A stretch of 64,000 nt of DNA, taken from Achromobacter xylosoxidans A8. GTDB lineage: Bacteria > Pseudomonadota > Gammaproteobacteria > Burkholderiales > Burkholderiaceae_B. The notes beneath the pieces are model-generated. The model searched no databases. It saw only the letters and a program-made list of their open reading frames with translations, and had not been told where the DNA came from. Made by a program: the position numbers and the translations under genes. The stretch covers positions 558,001 through 622,000 of the forward strand of contig NC_014640.1 in the NCBI RefSeq assembly GCF_000165835.1, written 5' to 3'. Shown here piece by piece: positions 28,384 to 39,843 of this stretch (positions within the stretch are counted from its first letter, which is position 1; each line of letters begins with the position of its first letter).

Positions 28384-31300
28384 GTGAGCCCGTCGCGCCT
28401 GTTCATCCTGCGTCCGGTGGCCACCACGCTGTCGATGGTGGCCATTCTGATCGCCGGCTTCATCGCCTACCGGCTGCTGCCCGTTTCGGCGCTGCCGGAA
28501 GTGGACTATCCGACGATCCAGGTGGTGACGCTGTATCCCGGCGCCAGCCCCGACGTGATGACCTCGCTGGTCACCTCGCCCTTGGAGCGGCAGTTCGGGC
28601 AGATGCCGGGCCTGAACCAGATGTCGTCCACCAGTTCGGGCGGCGCCTCGGTCATCACGTTGCAGTTCAACCTGACCCTGCCGCTGGACGTGGCCGAGCA
28701 GCAGGTGCAGGCAGCAATCAACGCGGCCTCCAACCTGCTGCCCAGCGACCTGCCGGTGCCGCCGACCTACAACAAGGTGAACCCGGCGGACGCGGCGGTG
28801 CTGACGTTGGCGATTACCTCGCCCACCATGCCCTTGCCGCAGGTGCGCGATCTGGTCGATACGCGGGTGGCGCAGAAGCTGTCGCAGATTCCCGGCGTGG
28901 GCCTGGTCAGCGTGGCGGGCGGGCAGCGCCCGGCGGTGCGGGTGCAGGTCAATCCGCAGGCGCTGGCGGCCAACGGCTTGTCGATGTCGGACCTGCGCAC
29001 GGCCATCGTCGGCGCCAACGTCAACCAGCCCAAGGGCAACCTGGACGGGCCGCAGCGCTCCACCACCATCAATGCCAACGATCAGCTCAAGACGCCCACC
29101 GATTACAACGACCTGATCATCGCCTACAAGAACAACGCCCCGCTGCGCCTGTCCGACGTGGCGCGCGCGGTCGAAGGCGCCGAGGACACGCGCCAGGCGG
29201 CCTGGGCCGGCGACAAGCCCGCCATCCTGCTCAACATCCAGCGCCAGCCGGGCGCCAACGTGATCGACGTGGTCAACCGGATCCAGGCGCTGCTGCCGCA
29301 GTTGCGCGCCGCCTTGCCCGCGACCCTGGACGTGAGCGTGGTGTCCGACCGCACCCAGACCATCCGCGATTCGGTGGCCGACGTGCAGTTCGAGATGATG
29401 CTGGCCGTGGCCCTGGTGGTCATGGTGACCTTCGTGTTCCTGCGCAGCCTGACGGCCACGCTGATTCCCAGCGTGGTGGTGCCGCTGTCGCTGGTGGGCA
29501 CCTTCGGCATCATGTATCTGGCCGGCTTCTCCATCAACAACCTGACCCTGATGGCGCTGACCATCGCCACCGGTTTCGTGGTGGACGACGCCATCGTCAT
29601 GATCGAGAACATCGCCCGCCACATCGAGGAAGGCGAAACGCCGCTGCAGGCCGCGCTCAAGGGCGCTTCGCAGATCGGCTTCACGCTGATTTCGCTGACC
29701 TTTTCGCTGATCGCGGTGCTGATCCCGCTGCTCTTCATGACCGAAGTGGTGGGGCGGCTGTTCCGCGAGTTCGCCATCACGCTGGCAGTGTCCATCCTGA
29801 TATCGCTGGTGGTGTCGCTGACCCTGACGCCCATGATGTGCGCGCGCCTCCTGCGCGCCGAGTCCGAGCAGAAGCATGGCCGCTTCCATCAGGCCACGGG
29901 CGCCTTCATCGACCGCGTCATCGCCGGCTACGACCGCTGGCTGCAGGTGGTGCTGCGCCACCAGCCGCTGACGCTGATCGTGGCGTTGGCGACTTTCGCG
30001 CTGACCGTGCTGCTTTACCTGGTGATTCCCAAGGGTTTCTTCCCGCAGCAGGACACCGGTCTGATCCAGGCCATCACCCAGGCGCCGCAATCGATCTCCT
30101 TCCCGGCCATGTCCGATCGCCAGCGCACGGCCGCGCGCCTGGTGCTGGAGGATCCCGACGTGCAGGCGGTGTCGTCCTTCATCGGGGTGGACGGCAGCAA
30201 CGCCACCTTGAGCGCCGGCCGCATGCAGATCGCGCTCAAGCCGCAATCCGAGCGCAACGGCGACCTGCGCACGGTGATGGCGCGGCTGGAGCAGGCCCTG
30301 GCCAAGCAGGACGGCCTGACGGTCTACATGCAGCCGGTGCAGGACCTGACCATCGAAGACCGCGTGAGCCGCACGCAGTACCAGATGACCTTGTCCAATC
30401 CCGACCTGAAAGTCCTGAGCGAATGGACGCCCAAGCTGGTGAACCGTTTGCGGCAGGTGCCCGGCCTGAAGGACGTGACCGACGACCTGCAGGACGACGG
30501 CCTGCAAACCTGGGTCGAGATCGACCGCGACGCCGCGTCGCGGCTGGGCATCACGGCGGCGGTGATCGACGAGGCTTTGTATAACGCCTTCGGCCAGCGG
30601 CTGATTTCCACCATCTTCACCCAATCCAACCAGTACCGCGTGGTGCTGGAGGTCGAGCCGCAGTTCCAGGTGACGCCAGCCTCGCTGGGGCAGATCCATG
30701 TACCCACTTCGACCGGCGCGCAGGTGCCGCTGTCGTCGGTGGCGCATATCAGCGAGGGCAAGACCGTGCTGGCCGTGAACCGGCTGGACCAGTTCCCCAT
30801 GGTGACGGTGTCCTTCAACCTGGCGCCGGGCGCCTCGCTGTCCGGCGCGGTGGAGGACATCATCGCGGCCGAGGCCGAGATCGGCCTGCCCACCGGCGTC
30901 GAGACGCGCTTCCAGGGCGCGGCGCTGGCGTTCCAGAATTCGCTGTCCAGCACCCTGTGGCTGATCCTGGCCGCGGTGGTGACGATGTACATCGTCTTGG
31001 GGGTGCTGTACGAGAGCTATATCCATCCCATCACCATCCTGTCGACCTTACCCTCGGCCGGTGTGGGGGCGCTGCTGGCCTTGCTGATCAGCGGCACTGA
31101 ACTGGACATGATAGGCATCATCGGCATCATCCTGCTGATCGGCATCGTCAAGAAGAACGCCATCATGATGATCGACTTCGCGCTGGACGCGGAGCGCAAG
31201 CGCGGCCTGAGCCCGCGCGCGGCCATCCATGAGGCGGCGCTGCTGCGCTTCCGGCCCATCTTGATGACCACGCTGGCCGCGCTGTTCGGCGCGCTGCCGC

Positions 31301-31482
31301 TGATGCTGTCGACCGGCACGGGCGCGGAACTGCGTCAGCCGCTGGGCCTGGTGATGGTGGGCGGGCTGCTGCTGTCGCAGGTGCTGACGCTGTTCACCAC
31401 GCCCGTCATCTACCTGATGTTCGACCGCATGTCGCGTCGCTGGCGCGGCGTGGAGCAGGCCCCGGCGGGGGATGCGTCATGA
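28384..31482 (+). CDS. RND efflux transporter, first permease (MdtB/MuxB-like)
   Basis: 1032-residue proton-driven inner-membrane drug exporter with 12 transmembrane helices and two large periplasmic loops. Proton-relay residues are visible in TM4 ([14 protein letters not shown]) and TM10 ([15 protein letters not shown]). The GTG at 28384 lies 13 bp after the adaptor gene; the protein begins [13 protein letters not shown] as usual. In MdtABC/MuxABC systems it forms a heterotrimer with the second permease, made next. The last bases overlap the next start (ATGA at 31479-31482). Confidence 0.95.
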   Translation: MSPSRLFILRPVATTLSMVAILIAGFIAYRLLPVSALPEVDYPTIQVVTLYPGASPDVMTSLVTSPLERQFGQMPGLNQMSSTSSGGASVITLQFNLTLPLDVAEQQVQAAINAASNLLPSDLPVPPTYNKVNPADAAVLTLAITSPTMPLPQVRDLVDTRVAQKLSQIPGVGLVSVAGGQRPAVRVQVNPQALAANGLSMSDLRTAIVGANVNQPKGNLDGPQRSTTINANDQLKTPTDYNDLIIAYKNNAPLRLSDVARAVEGAEDTRQAAWAGDKPAILLNIQRQPGANVIDVVNRIQALLPQLRAALPATLDVSVVSDRTQTIRDSVADVQFEMMLAVALVVMVTFVFLRSLTATLIPSVVVPLSLVGTFGIMYLAGFSINNLTLMALTIATGFVVDDAIVMIENIARHIEEGETPLQAALKGASQIGFTLISLTFSLIAVLIPLLFMTEVVGRLFREFAITLAVSILISLVVSLTLTPMMCARLLRAESEQKHGRFHQATGAFIDRVIAGYDRWLQVVLRHQPLTLIVALATFALTVLLYLVIPKGFFPQQDTGLIQAITQAPQSISFPAMSDRQRTAARLVLEDPDVQAVSSFIGVDGSNATLSAGRMQIALKPQSERNGDLRTVMARLEQALAKQDGLTVYMQPVQDLTIEDRVSRTQYQMTLSNPDLKVLSEWTPKLVNRLRQVPGLKDVTDDLQDDGLQTWVEIDRDAASRLGITAAVIDEALYNAFGQRLISTIFTQSNQYRVVLEVEPQFQVTPASLGQIHVPTSTGAQVPLSSVAHISEGKTVLAVNRLDQFPMVTVSFNLAPGASLSGAVEDIIAAEAEIGLPTGVETRFQGAALAFQNSLSSTLWLILAAVVTMYIVLGVLYESYIHPITILSTLPSAGVGALLALLISGTELDMIGIIGIILLIGIVKKNAIMMIDFALDAERKRGLSPRAAIHEAALLRFRPILMTTLAALFGALPLMLSTGTGAELRQPLGLVMVGGLLLSQVLTLFTTPVIYLMFDRMSRRWRGVEQAPAGDAS

Positions 31483-34400
31483 TCCTGTCGGCACCTTTCA
31501 TCGTCCGGCCGGTAGCGACCACGCTGCTGAGCCTGGCGGTTGTGCTGGCAGGCATGCTGTCGTTCTTCCTCTTGCCCGTGGCGCCGCTGCCGCAGGTGGA
31601 CATCCCCACCATCTCGGTATCGGCGAGCCTGCCGGGCGCCAGTCCCGAAACCATGGCGTCCAGCGTGGCCACGCCGCTGGAACGTTCGCTGGGCAGCATC
31701 GCCGGCGTCACCGAGATGACTTCCAGCAGCTCGCAGGGTTCCACCCGCATCACGCTGCAATTCGATCTTTCGCGCGACATCAATGGCGCGGCGCGTGACG
31801 TGCAGGCCGCCATCAACGCGGCGCGCTCGCTGTTGCCGACCAGCCTGCGCAGCAATCCCACGTACCACAAGTCCAATCCTTCCGACGCGCCCATCATGAC
31901 GCTGGCGCTGACGTCCGACACGCTCAGCCAGGGCCAGCTCTACGACATCGCCTCGACCATCGTGGCGCAGAAACTGTCGCAGGTGGACGGCGTGGGCGAG
32001 GTGACGGTGGGCGGCAGTTCGCTGCCGGCGGTGCGCGTCACCGTGCTGCCGGGCGCGCTGGCCAACCGCGGCGTGTCGCTGGACCAGCTGCGCGCCACGC
32101 TGGCCAATGCCAACGCCAACCGTCCCAAGGGCGTGCTGGAGAATGACCGCTACCACTGGCAGATCATGGCCAGCGACCAGCTCAGCCGCGCCGAGCAATA
32201 CCGGCCGCTGATCGTCGCCTGGAAGGATGGCGCGCCGGTGCGCGTGTCCGACGTGGCCCGGGTCGAGGATTCGGTCGAGGACCTGTACCAGACCGGCTTC
32301 TACAACGACCGCAAGGCCATCCTGATGATCGTGCGGCGCCAGGCCGACGCCAACATCATCGAAGCGGTGGACGCGGTGCGCGCGCAGCTGCCCATCCTGC
32401 AGGCCCTGATGCCGGCGGACGCCCACATGACGGTGGCGCAGGACCGCACGCCCAGCATCCGCGCGTCGCTGCACGAAGCCGAGCTGACGCTGATCATCGC
32501 CGTGGGCCTAGTGGTGCTGGTGGTGCTGCTGTTCCTGCGGCGCTGGCGCGCGGCCATCATTCCCAGCGTGGCGGTGCCGGTATCGCTGATCGGCACCTTC
32601 TGCATCATGTACCTTAGCGGCTTCACGCTGAACACCATTTCGCTGATGGCGCTGATCGTGGCCACCGGTTTCGTGGTGGACGACGCCATCGTGGTGCTCG
32701 AAAACATCATGCGCCACGTGGAGCGGGGCATGTCGCCGATGCGCGCGGCGCTGCGCGGTTCGCGCGAAGTGGGCTTCACGGTGCTGTCGATGAGCCTGTC
32801 GCTGGTGGCGGTGTTCATCCCCATCCTGCTGATGGGCGGCGTGGTCGGGCGGCTGTTCCGCGAGTTCGCGGTGACGCTGTCGGCCGCCATCATAGTGTCG
32901 CTGGTGGTGTCGCTGACCTTGACGCCGATGATGTGCGCGCGCCTGTTGCGCCAGGAAGCGCCGGAAGAGAAGCCGCCCGGACGGCTGGCGCGCTGGTCCG
33001 AGCGTGGCTTTGAATCCATGCTGGACGGCTACCGCCGCAGCCTGCGCTGGGCGCTGACGCACAGCCGCCTGATGATGCTGATCCTGGCGGTCGCGGTGGG
33101 CCTGAACGTTTACCTGTACACCGTGGTGCCCAAGGGCTTCTTCCCGCAGCAGGACACGGGCCAGCTGCTGGGATTTTTCCGGGTGGACCAGGGCACCTCG
33201 TTCCAGGCCACGCTGCCCAAGCTGGAAGCGCTGCGCAAGGTGGTGTTGGCGGATCCGGCGGTGCAGAGCATGACGGGCTATGCCGGCGGACGGGGCGGCA
33301 GCAACAGCAGCTTCATGCAGATCCAGTTGAAGCCCCTGGAAGAGCGCCAGGTCTCGGCGGACGTGGTCATCAACCGGCTGCGCGGCAAGCTGCAGAACAT
33401 GCCGGGCGCGCGCATGTTCCTGGTGTCGCAGCAGGACATCCGCATCGGCGGCCGCCAGAGTCAGGGCTCCTACGACTACACGCTGATGGCGGGCGACCTG
33501 CAATTGCTGCGTACCTGGATGCCCAAGGTGCAGCAGGCCATGGCGCAGATTCCCGAGATCACCGATGTGGATACCGATGTCGAGGACAAGGGCCGCCAGA
33601 TCAACCTGGTGATCGATCGCGAGGCCGCGACCCGCCTGGGCGTGAGCATGTCCACGATCTCCACGGTGCTGAACAACTCCTTTAGCCAGCGCCAGGTGTC
33701 GGTGATGTACGGGCCGCTGAACCAGTACCACGTGGTGCTGGGCGTGGACCCGAAGTTCGCACAGGACATAGAATCGCTGCGGCAGGTCGAGGTCATCACC
33801 GCGGCCGGCGCGCGCGTGCCGCTGTCGGCTTTCACCCGCCTGGAAAATGCCAACGCGCCCCTCAGCGTGCAGCACCAGGGGCTGTTCGTGGCCGATACCA
33901 TCTCGTTCAGCCTGGCGCCGGGCGTGTCGCTGGGCCAGGCCACCAGCGCCATCGATGCGGCAGTGGCGCGCATCGGCCTGCCATCGGACCAGATCCAGGC
34001 CGGCTTCCAGGGCACGGCTGCGGCCCTGCAGCAGACGCTGGCGCAGCAACCCTGGTTGATCCTGGCCGCGCTGGTCACCATGTACATCGTGCTGGGCATC
34101 CTGTACGAAAGCTTCGTACATCCGCTGACCATTCTGTCGACTCTGCCGTCGGCCGGACTGGGCGCGCTGCTGGCGCTGCTGCTGGTGCGCTACGACTTCA
34201 CGCTGATCGCGCTGATCGGGGTGTTCCTGCTGATCGGCATCGTCAAGAAGAACGCCATCATGATGGTGGACTTTGCGCTGGACGCCGAACGCACCCAGGG
34301 CATGAGTCCGCGCGACGCCATCTTCCAGGCTTGCCTGACGCGTTTTCGCCCCATCATGATGACGACCATGGCCGCCATCTTCGGTGCGCTGCCGCTGGTG

Positions 34401-34592
34401 CTGGCCACCGGCGCCGGGGTCGAGATGCGCCAGCCGCTGGGCATTACCATAGTCGGCGGCCTGGTCCTGAGCCAGATCCTCACGCTGTACACCACGCCCG
34501 TGGTCTATCTTTACCTGGACCGCTTCCGCCTCTGGGCCGCGCGCAGGCGCGGGCCCAAGGGCGGGTCCTCCGCTTCCATAGAACCTACATGA
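31479..34592 (+). CDS. RND efflux transporter, second permease (MdtC/MuxC-like)
   Basis: 1037 residues, homologous to but clearly different from the preceding permease (starts [15 protein letters not shown]). The same relay motifs occur: [14 protein letters not shown] in TM4 and [15 protein letters not shown] in TM10. In E. coli, MdtB2C heterotrimers need this subunit for drug binding while MdtB drives proton flow, by literature on that system. Coupled to both neighbours by 4-bp ATGA overlaps. Confidence 0.95.
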   Translation: MILSAPFIVRPVATTLLSLAVVLAGMLSFFLLPVAPLPQVDIPTISVSASLPGASPETMASSVATPLERSLGSIAGVTEMTSSSSQGSTRITLQFDLSRDINGAARDVQAAINAARSLLPTSLRSNPTYHKSNPSDAPIMTLALTSDTLSQGQLYDIASTIVAQKLSQVDGVGEVTVGGSSLPAVRVTVLPGALANRGVSLDQLRATLANANANRPKGVLENDRYHWQIMASDQLSRAEQYRPLIVAWKDGAPVRVSDVARVEDSVEDLYQTGFYNDRKAILMIVRRQADANIIEAVDAVRAQLPILQALMPADAHMTVAQDRTPSIRASLHEAELTLIIAVGLVVLVVLLFLRRWRAAIIPSVAVPVSLIGTFCIMYLSGFTLNTISLMALIVATGFVVDDAIVVLENIMRHVERGMSPMRAALRGSREVGFTVLSMSLSLVAVFIPILLMGGVVGRLFREFAVTLSAAIIVSLVVSLTLTPMMCARLLRQEAPEEKPPGRLARWSERGFESMLDGYRRSLRWALTHSRLMMLILAVAVGLNVYLYTVVPKGFFPQQDTGQLLGFFRVDQGTSFQATLPKLEALRKVVLADPAVQSMTGYAGGRGGSNSSFMQIQLKPLEERQVSADVVINRLRGKLQNMPGARMFLVSQQDIRIGGRQSQGSYDYTLMAGDLQLLRTWMPKVQQAMAQIPEITDVDTDVEDKGRQINLVIDREAATRLGVSMSTISTVLNNSFSQRQVSVMYGPLNQYHVVLGVDPKFAQDIESLRQVEVITAAGARVPLSAFTRLENANAPLSVQHQGLFVADTISFSLAPGVSLGQATSAIDAAVARIGLPSDQIQAGFQGTAAALQQTLAQQPWLILAALVTMYIVLGILYESFVHPLTILSTLPSAGLGALLALLLVRYDFTLIALIGVFLLIGIVKKNAIMMVDFALDAERTQGMSPRDAIFQACLTRFRPIMMTTMAAIFGALPLVLATGAGVEMRQPLGITIVGGLVLSQILTLYTTPVVYLYLDRFRLWAARRRGPKGGSSASIEPT

Positions 34593-36112
34593 TGCGCATC
34601 GCCAAGCCTGTCCCGCCCCTGTTTCTTCCCCGCAGCATCGCCACGGCCGCGCTGTGCGCACTGCTGGGCGCTTGCGCGGTCGGCCCCGATTACCAGCGTC
34701 CGGCGCTGGACGTGGGCACGGCCTACAAGGAAGGCCAGGGCGAAGTCGAAGGCTGGAAGCCGGCCCGGCCGCTGGACCAGGCCGAGCGCGGCGCATGGTG
34801 GCAGGTCTATGACGACGCGACCCTGAACGGCCTGGTCGAACGCCTGAATGCCTCGAACCAGACCGTGGCCCAGGCCGAGGCCAACTACCGGCAGGCGCTG
34901 GGCCTGGTGCGTGGCGCGCGCGCCGGCTTCTTCCCGACAGTGGGCGCGGGCGCGGGCATGACGCGCTCGGGCAGCGGCGGCGGGCAGAACGGCTCCACGT
35001 CCTCGTCCGGCAGCAATGTCTCGAACCAGTATTCGCTGACCGGCAGCGTCAGCTGGGAAGTGGACCTGTGGGGCCGCGTGCGGCGTAGCGTGGAATCCTC
35101 GGAAGCCAGCGCCGCGGCCAGCCTGGCCGACCTGGGCGCCACGCGCCTGAGCGCGCAGGCCGCGCTGGTGCAGGCCTACCTGCAATTGCGCGTGTTGGAC
35201 GAGCAGAAGCGCCTGCTGGACGCCACCGTGGCGGCCTACGAAAAATCCTTGCAGCTGACGCAGAACCGCTACGCCGTGGGCGTGGCCGGGCAGGCCGACG
35301 TGGCCGTGGCGCGCACGCAGGTGGAAAGCACGCGCGCCCAGTCCATCGACCTGGATTGGCAGCGCGGCCAGCTCGAACACGCCATTGCGGTGCTGATGGG
35401 CCAGGCGCCGTCGCAGTTCAGCTTGCCGCCCACGGTGTTCGCGCTGCAACTGCCGCAGATCCCGGTGGGCCTGCCCTCCGAACTGCTGGAGCGCCGACCC
35501 GATGTCGCGGCCGCCGAACGCCGCGCCGCCGCCGCCAATGCGCAGATCGGGGTGGCGCAGGCCGCGTGGTTCCCCAGCCTGACGCTGTCGGCCGACGGCG
35601 GTTTCCGCAACGGCCAGTTCGCGGAACTGCTGACGGCGCCGGCGCGCTTCTGGTCGCTGGGACCGGCGCTGGCGCTGACCATATTCGACGGCGGCGCGCG
35701 CGAAGCGCAAGTGGAACAGGCCCGCGCGTCCTACGACGCGCAGGCGGCCGCTTACCGTCAGGCGGCCTTGACCGGACTGCGCGAGGTCGAGGATTACCTG
35801 ATCCAGCTGCGCGTCATGGAAAACGAACAGGTAGTGCAACGCCGCGCGCTGGAATCGGCGCGCGAATCGCTGCGCCTGACCCAGAATCAGTACAAGGCGG
35901 GGCTGGTCGACTACCTGAGCGTGGCGGTGGTGGACGCCACCGCGCTCAACAGCGAACGCAATGCGCTGAGCTTGCTGGGCAACCGCTTTGCGGCCAGCGT
36001 CAATCTGATCGTGGCGCTGGGCGGCGGCTGGGAGGGCTTGCCTCCCGCTGGGGCGCAGGCGCGCGCGGACAATCAGGCCGCGCCTGCGGCAGCAACGCCC
36101 GCGCAGCCCTGA
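34589..36112 (+). CDS. Outer-membrane efflux lipoprotein (OprM/OpmB-like)
   Basis: 507-residue TolC-fold channel subunit with a lipoprotein signal (LCALLGAC, lipidated C29). The NodT-type family pattern is [12 protein letters not shown], then two repeats of coiled-coil helices with [16 protein letters not shown] and [19 protein letters not shown] at 34589 overlaps the previous stop; ATG at 34592 is equally possible. Its presence in the operon makes a complete tripartite pump, as in Pseudomonas muxABC-opmB; E. coli mdtABC instead borrows TolC. The Ala/Gln tail beyond residue 490 is low-complexity. Confidence 0.93.
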   Translation: MMRIAKPVPPLFLPRSIATAALCALLGACAVGPDYQRPALDVGTAYKEGQGEVEGWKPARPLDQAERGAWWQVYDDATLNGLVERLNASNQTVAQAEANYRQALGLVRGARAGFFPTVGAGAGMTRSGSGGGQNGSTSSSGSNVSNQYSLTGSVSWEVDLWGRVRRSVESSEASAAASLADLGATRLSAQAALVQAYLQLRVLDEQKRLLDATVAAYEKSLQLTQNRYAVGVAGQADVAVARTQVESTRAQSIDLDWQRGQLEHAIAVLMGQAPSQFSLPPTVFALQLPQIPVGLPSELLERRPDVAAAERRAAAANAQIGVAQAAWFPSLTLSADGGFRNGQFAELLTAPARFWSLGPALALTIFDGGAREAQVEQARASYDAQAAAYRQAALTGLREVEDYLIQLRVMENEQVVQRRALESARESLRLTQNQYKAGLVDYLSVAVVDATALNSERNALSLLGNRFAASVNLIVALGGGWEGLPPAGAQARADNQAAPAAATPAQP

Positions 36113-36168
36113 TGTCCCGCCGCGCGGATGCGTGAGGGCACACTGGCGTGGTCAACGCCAGCGGCGTC

Positions 36169-36438
36169 TCAGCCGCGCGGCATGAAGGCGACGACCAGCC
36201 AGGCCGCCGCCGCCGGCACCGCGAACACCAGCAGCAGGATGGGCAGCTCCTCGCGCACCGTGTAGCCGGCGCGCGTGACGCCGACCCACATGTTGACGAC
36301 CGACATCAGCAGCCACGCGGGCAGGAACCATTTGGCGGCGGCAATCGAGCCGGCCGCGTCGCCGCCCCATTGCTTGCCGAACAGCGCAAACACGGCCAGC
36401 AGCAGCAGGCCTCCGACGATGGTCAACAGTACGTGCAT
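36169..36438 (-). CDS. Small integral membrane protein, function unknown
   Basis: 89 residues with three predicted transmembrane helices (residues about 3-20, 38-56 and 66-85) and short loops; the last reads AFMPRG. No recognised domain; resembles short conserved hypothetical proteins of proteobacteria. It follows the SDR gene by 10 bp on the same strand, so the pair forms an operon controlled with the divergent LysR gene. No function can be assigned. Confidence 0.7.
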   Translation of the reverse strand: MHVLLTIVGGLLLLAVFALFGKQWGGDAAGSIAAAKWFLPAWLLMSVVNMWVGVTRAGYTVREELPILLLVFAVPAAAAWLVVAFMPRG

Positions 36439-36448
36439 GGCGCCGCTC

Positions 36449-37222
36449 CTATTTGGTGGTGTAGCCGCCGTTGATCAGGACCGTCTGTCCGGTGATCCAC
36501 CAGCCGTCCGACACCAGGAAGCGGATGAAGGGCACCACGTCCTCGATATCGGTCAGCCCGGTTTTCGAGAACGGCGACAAGGCGGCCGCGGTCTTATGGT
36601 ACGCCACGGCGTCGGCGCCCTCGGCCGGATAGAAGAACGGCGTGTCCATCGGGCCGGGGCCTACCGCCGTCACCGAAATGCCGCGCGCGCCGAATTCCTT
36701 GGAGGCGGCGCGGGTGTAGTGCTCCACCGGCGCCTTGGTGCCGGCATAGGCCGCGTAGAAGGGCGTGTAGGCGCCCAGCAGCGAGGTCACCAGCGTGCAG
36801 ATCTTGCCGTTGTCGTTGACGTGGCGGCCGGCTTCCTTCAGGAAGAAGAAGGCGGACTTCGAGTTCACCGCGGTCATCTCGTCGTATTCCGCCTCCGTGA
36901 TTTCGGTGAAGGGCTTCTTGAGCACCTTGCCGACGGTATTGATCGCAATGTCCGGCCGGCCTACCGCAGCCACTGCGTCGGCGAACAGCTTTTCCATTGC
37001 GCCGGCCGAACTCAGGTCGGCCTGCAAGGCGACGGCCTGCGCGCCGGCGGCCTGGACGGCGGCGACCGTCGCGTCCGCGTCGGCCTTGGTGCCCGCGCTG
37101 TTGTAGTGCACCGCCACCGCCCGCGCGCCTTGTTGCGCCAGGTCCCGCGCGATCAAGCCGCCCAGGTTTTTCGCGCCGCCCGCGATGATGACGGTTTTGC
37201 CTTTGATTCCGTGGTCTGCCAT
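36449..37222 (-). CDS. SDR-family oxidoreductase (glucose/ribitol-type)
   Basis: 257 residues. The cofactor loop is IAGGAKNLGG, the NNAG position reads NTVG, and the active site is VTSLLGA...YAGTK, with Ser, Tyr and Lys in place. The segment AVHYNSAGTKADAD after strand 2 points to NADP. The ending WWITGQTVLINGGY is typical. ATG at 37222 is chosen since the upstream extension to 37294 has no similarity. Divergent from a LysR regulator 147 bp away, its probable controller; the small membrane protein follows. Substrate unknown. Confidence 0.88.
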   Translation of the reverse strand: MADHGIKGKTVIIAGGAKNLGGLIARDLAQQGARAVAVHYNSAGTKADADATVAAVQAAGAQAVALQADLSSAGAMEKLFADAVAAVGRPDIAINTVGKVLKKPFTEITEAEYDEMTAVNSKSAFFFLKEAGRHVNDNGKICTLVTSLLGAYTPFYAAYAGTKAPVEHYTRAASKEFGARGISVTAVGPGPMDTPFFYPAEGADAVAYHKTAAALSPFSKTGLTDIEDVVPFIRFLVSDGWWITGQTVLINGGYTTK

Positions 37223-37303
37223 GGTCCTCTCCGCTCTCGGGCTGCCGGATGCGAGCCCTTGTGCAGACGATGATATATTCCAAGAAATCCGCACAAAACT
37301 GAT

Positions 37304-37328
37304 ATTTCTGGTATCTCTATCCAGAAAT
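37304..37328. promoter_or_regulatory. LysR-type operator candidate
   Basis: Inverted repeat ATTTCTGG (37304-37311) and CCAGAAAT (37321-37328) around a 9-bp spacer, in the AT-rich 147-bp region between the divergent SDR and LysR starts. A related CAAGAAAT is at 37281-37288. Confidence 0.55.
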
Positions 37329-37369
37329 TACGAACAGTGAGGCCAGGCCTCGCAGGAGCCATCCACCCC

Positions 37370-38278
37370 ATGGACCGCATAGACCTGTTCCGGGTTTACG
37401 CCCGCGTCGTCGAGTGCGCGAACTTCTCGCGCGCGGCGGATACGCTGGGCCTGCCGCGTTCCACCGTGTCCGCCGCCGTGCAGGAACTGGAGGGACGGCT
37501 GGGCGCGCGGCTGTTGAACCGCACCACGCGGCAAGTGGCGCCCACGCAGGAGGGCGCGGCCTTTTATGAACGCTGCCTGCGCCTGGTGGCCGACATGGAA
37601 GAGGCCGAGAACCTCTTCCGTCACGCGTCGGTGGGTCCCGGCGGCATGCTGCGCGTCGATGTGCCCGGACGCGTGGGCCGCCTGATCGTGGCGCCGGCGC
37701 TGCCGGCTTTCCTGGAAGCCTATCCGCAGATCGACGTCACGCTGGGCGTGACCGATCGCGCAGTCAATCTGATCGAAGAAGGGGTGGATTGCGTATTGCG
37801 GGTCGGCGTGCTGCCGGACTCTGGCCTGGTGGCGCGGCCGATAGGCATGCTGGGCCTGATCAATGTCGCCAGCCCGGCCTACCTGGCGCGCCATGGCGTG
37901 CCGTCGACGCCGGACGACCTGGCGGCGGGGCATTCCTGCGTGAACTACGCTTCGCCGTCCACTGGCCGGCTGGCACCATGGGAATGGCTGGACGGCGGCG
38001 TGTCCCGGACCGTGCCGCTACGCGGCCGGGTCACGGTCAACAGCGCCGAAGCGTACATTGCCAGCTGCGTCGCGGGTCTGGGCCTGATCCAGATTCCGGC
38101 CTATGACGTGCAGCCGCAGATCGCTGCGGGCGAGTTGGTCGAAGTCATGCCGGACCACCGCCCCGCGCCCATGCCGATGACGCTGCTCTATCCGCAGCGG
38201 CGGTCTCCATCGCGGCGGGTGCAGGTGTTCGCGGACTGGCTGGAGGCGCTGCTGCGGCCGGCTTGCGGCCTGGGTTGA
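37370..38278 (+). CDS. LysR-family transcriptional regulator
   Basis: 302 residues. The N-terminal winged HTH is FRVYARVVECANFSRAADTLGLPRSTVSAAVQ. The C-terminal PBP2-type effector domain (residues about 90-300) is of the CrgA-like group: GMLRVDVPGRVGRLIVAPALPAF and CVNYASPSTGR. ATG at 37370 is used; the frame is open from 37337. It likely activates or represses the divergent SDR and membrane-protein genes in response to a small molecule, as is usual for LysR proteins with divergent targets. Confidence 0.92.
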   Translation: MDRIDLFRVYARVVECANFSRAADTLGLPRSTVSAAVQELEGRLGARLLNRTTRQVAPTQEGAAFYERCLRLVADMEEAENLFRHASVGPGGMLRVDVPGRVGRLIVAPALPAFLEAYPQIDVTLGVTDRAVNLIEEGVDCVLRVGVLPDSGLVARPIGMLGLINVASPAYLARHGVPSTPDDLAAGHSCVNYASPSTGRLAPWEWLDGGVSRTVPLRGRVTVNSAEAYIASCVAGLGLIQIPAYDVQPQIAAGELVEVMPDHRPAPMPMTLLYPQRRSPSRRVQVFADWLEALLRPACGLG

Positions 38279-38281
38279 ACG

Positions 38282-38318
38282 AAAAAAAAGCCGGCCGTCG
38301 CGCTGACGGGCCGGCCTT
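38282..38318 (-). terminator. Rho-independent terminator of the amidase operon
   Basis: Read on the - strand: GGCCGGCC-type stem, 12-nt loop, GGCCGGC, then eight T. It lies 43 bp after the amidase stop at 38361 and also ends the convergent LysR gene. Confidence 0.85.
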
Positions 38319-38360
38319 GCTGGCGCCAGCACTGCGGGCGCGGGGTTTACAGCCGTCGGT

Positions 38361-39779
38361 TTACAACTGGATCGCAGACAGGTCCGGACGCCTCAGGTGC
38401 CAGTCCGTCGCCGCCTGGAATGCCATGCCGATACGGCCCAGCGCGTCTTCGCCGTTGGGCTTGCCCAGCAGTTGCACGCCGATGGGCATGCCGTCCGCCG
38501 AGAATCCGGCGGGCAGGGCCAGGCCCGAGGCGTTGACGTAATTGCCGGGGCGGGTGAATGCCGCCAGCGGCGTGGCGGCCTCGTCCACGTCTTCCAGCGG
38601 GCAGGCGGCAAACGGCAGGCAGGGCGCCAGGACCGCGTCATAGTCGCGCATCCAGTCCTGCCAGGCCTCGCAGGCGCGGGCATGGGCTTGCAGCGCCAAC
38701 ACGTAGTCGGCGGCGCTTGTCTGCTTGCCGCCCAGGATGCGGGCGCGCACGTAGCGGCCCAGAGGCAGGCTGTCGTCCTCGATGTAGTCGCGATGCTGGG
38801 CGTAGGCTTCGGCCGCGATGATGAGGCCGTTGCGCAGCATCATGTCGTGGAAATCGAAGGGGAAGGGCGCTTCCACGCATTCCGCGCCCAGGTCCGCCAA
38901 CGCGCGCCGCGTATCGTCCAGCGCGTTCTGTACCGCCGCATCGATGGCGATGGGGTACTGTGCCTGCGGCATGAGAGCGATGCGCGTGCCGGCTAGCGGC
39001 TTTGCGCCCGCGCGCGGATCACGGTAGCGGTAAGCGGGCACGCCTCGCGTCACCGGATCGCGCGGATCAGGGCCGGACATGGCCGCGGTCAGCAGCAGCG
39101 AATCGCGTGTGTCGCGGGTCAGCGGGCCGATCGAATCCAGGGTGTGGGACAGGGCCACCGAGCCGTACAGGCTGATGAGTCCGCGCGTTGTTTTCAGTCC
39201 GGTGATGCCGTTGAGCGCGGCGGGAATCCGCACCGAGCCGCCGGTGTCCGAGCCTAGCGCGGCGGGCGCGAGGCCCGCGGCCACCGCCACGCCCGAGCCG
39301 CTGGAGGAGCCGCCGGGAATGCGGGCGCGCACCAGGTCCCAGGGATTGCGCGGGGTGCCCATGACGGGGTTGGTGCCCCAGCCGCCGAAGGCGAATTCCA
39401 CCATATGCGTCTTGCCCAGCACCACCATGCCGGCGTCGACCAGGCGGGTCACGGGTGTGGCGGTGACTGTGCTGCGGCGCTCGCGCCAGGCTTGCGAACC
39501 GGCCGTGGTGACCTGGCCCTGGATGTCGCACAGGTCCTTGACGGCCACGGGCAGGCCGTCCAGCGGACCGAGCAGGCCATAGCCGGCGCGGCGGCGCGCG
39601 TCGGCGGCTTCGGCCAGGCGCAGCGCGCCCTCGCGGTCGACGCTGACGTAGGCGCCCAGCGCCGGATTGGCGCGGTCGATGCGGTCCAGGTAGTGCCGCG
39701 CCAGCTCCACCGAGCTGTAGCGGCCTTCGGCCAGGCCCTGCGCAAGTTCGCTGAGCGTGGCAAATGCAATGTCAGACAT
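38361..39779 (-). CDS. Amidase-signature hydrolase
   Basis: 472-residue amidase. The catalytic triad is K81 (LPVAVKDLCD), cis-Ser S158 (PGGSSSGSG) and nucleophile S182 (SDTGGSVRIPAA), with family spacing. It resembles Asp-tRNA amidotransferase subunit A-like and allophanate-type hydrolases; substrate unknown. Located 64 bp behind the periplasmic receptor gene, so the two are one leftward operon, divergent from LysR-livMHGF. The context suggests that an imported amide is cleaved in the cytoplasm. Ends before a strong terminator. Confidence 0.9.
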   Translation of the reverse strand: MSDIAFATLSELAQGLAEGRYSSVELARHYLDRIDRANPALGAYVSVDREGALRLAEAADARRRAGYGLLGPLDGLPVAVKDLCDIQGQVTTAGSQAWRERRSTVTATPVTRLVDAGMVVLGKTHMVEFAFGGWGTNPVMGTPRNPWDLVRARIPGGSSSGSGVAVAAGLAPAALGSDTGGSVRIPAALNGITGLKTTRGLISLYGSVALSHTLDSIGPLTRDTRDSLLLTAAMSGPDPRDPVTRGVPAYRYRDPRAGAKPLAGTRIALMPQAQYPIAIDAAVQNALDDTRRALADLGAECVEAPFPFDFHDMMLRNGLIIAAEAYAQHRDYIEDDSLPLGRYVRARILGGKQTSAADYVLALQAHARACEAWQDWMRDYDAVLAPCLPFAACPLEDVDEAATPLAAFTRPGNYVNASGLALPAGFSADGMPIGVQLLGKPNGEDALGRIGMAFQAATDWHLRRPDLSAIQL

Positions 39780-39843
39780 GTTTTCCTCGGGTGATGTCAG
39801 ACCGGCGCGCGGCAGCCGCGCGCCGGTCTTCCTGCTTGCGCGC

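Noticed and set aside
28204..31026. Long open frame on the - strand opposite the first RND permease (about 940 codons, His/Gln/Arg-rich)
   Set aside because: It mirrors the third-position GC bias of the true gene. Composition is His/Arg/Gln-rich with no domain, and the + strand frame carries clear RND motifs.
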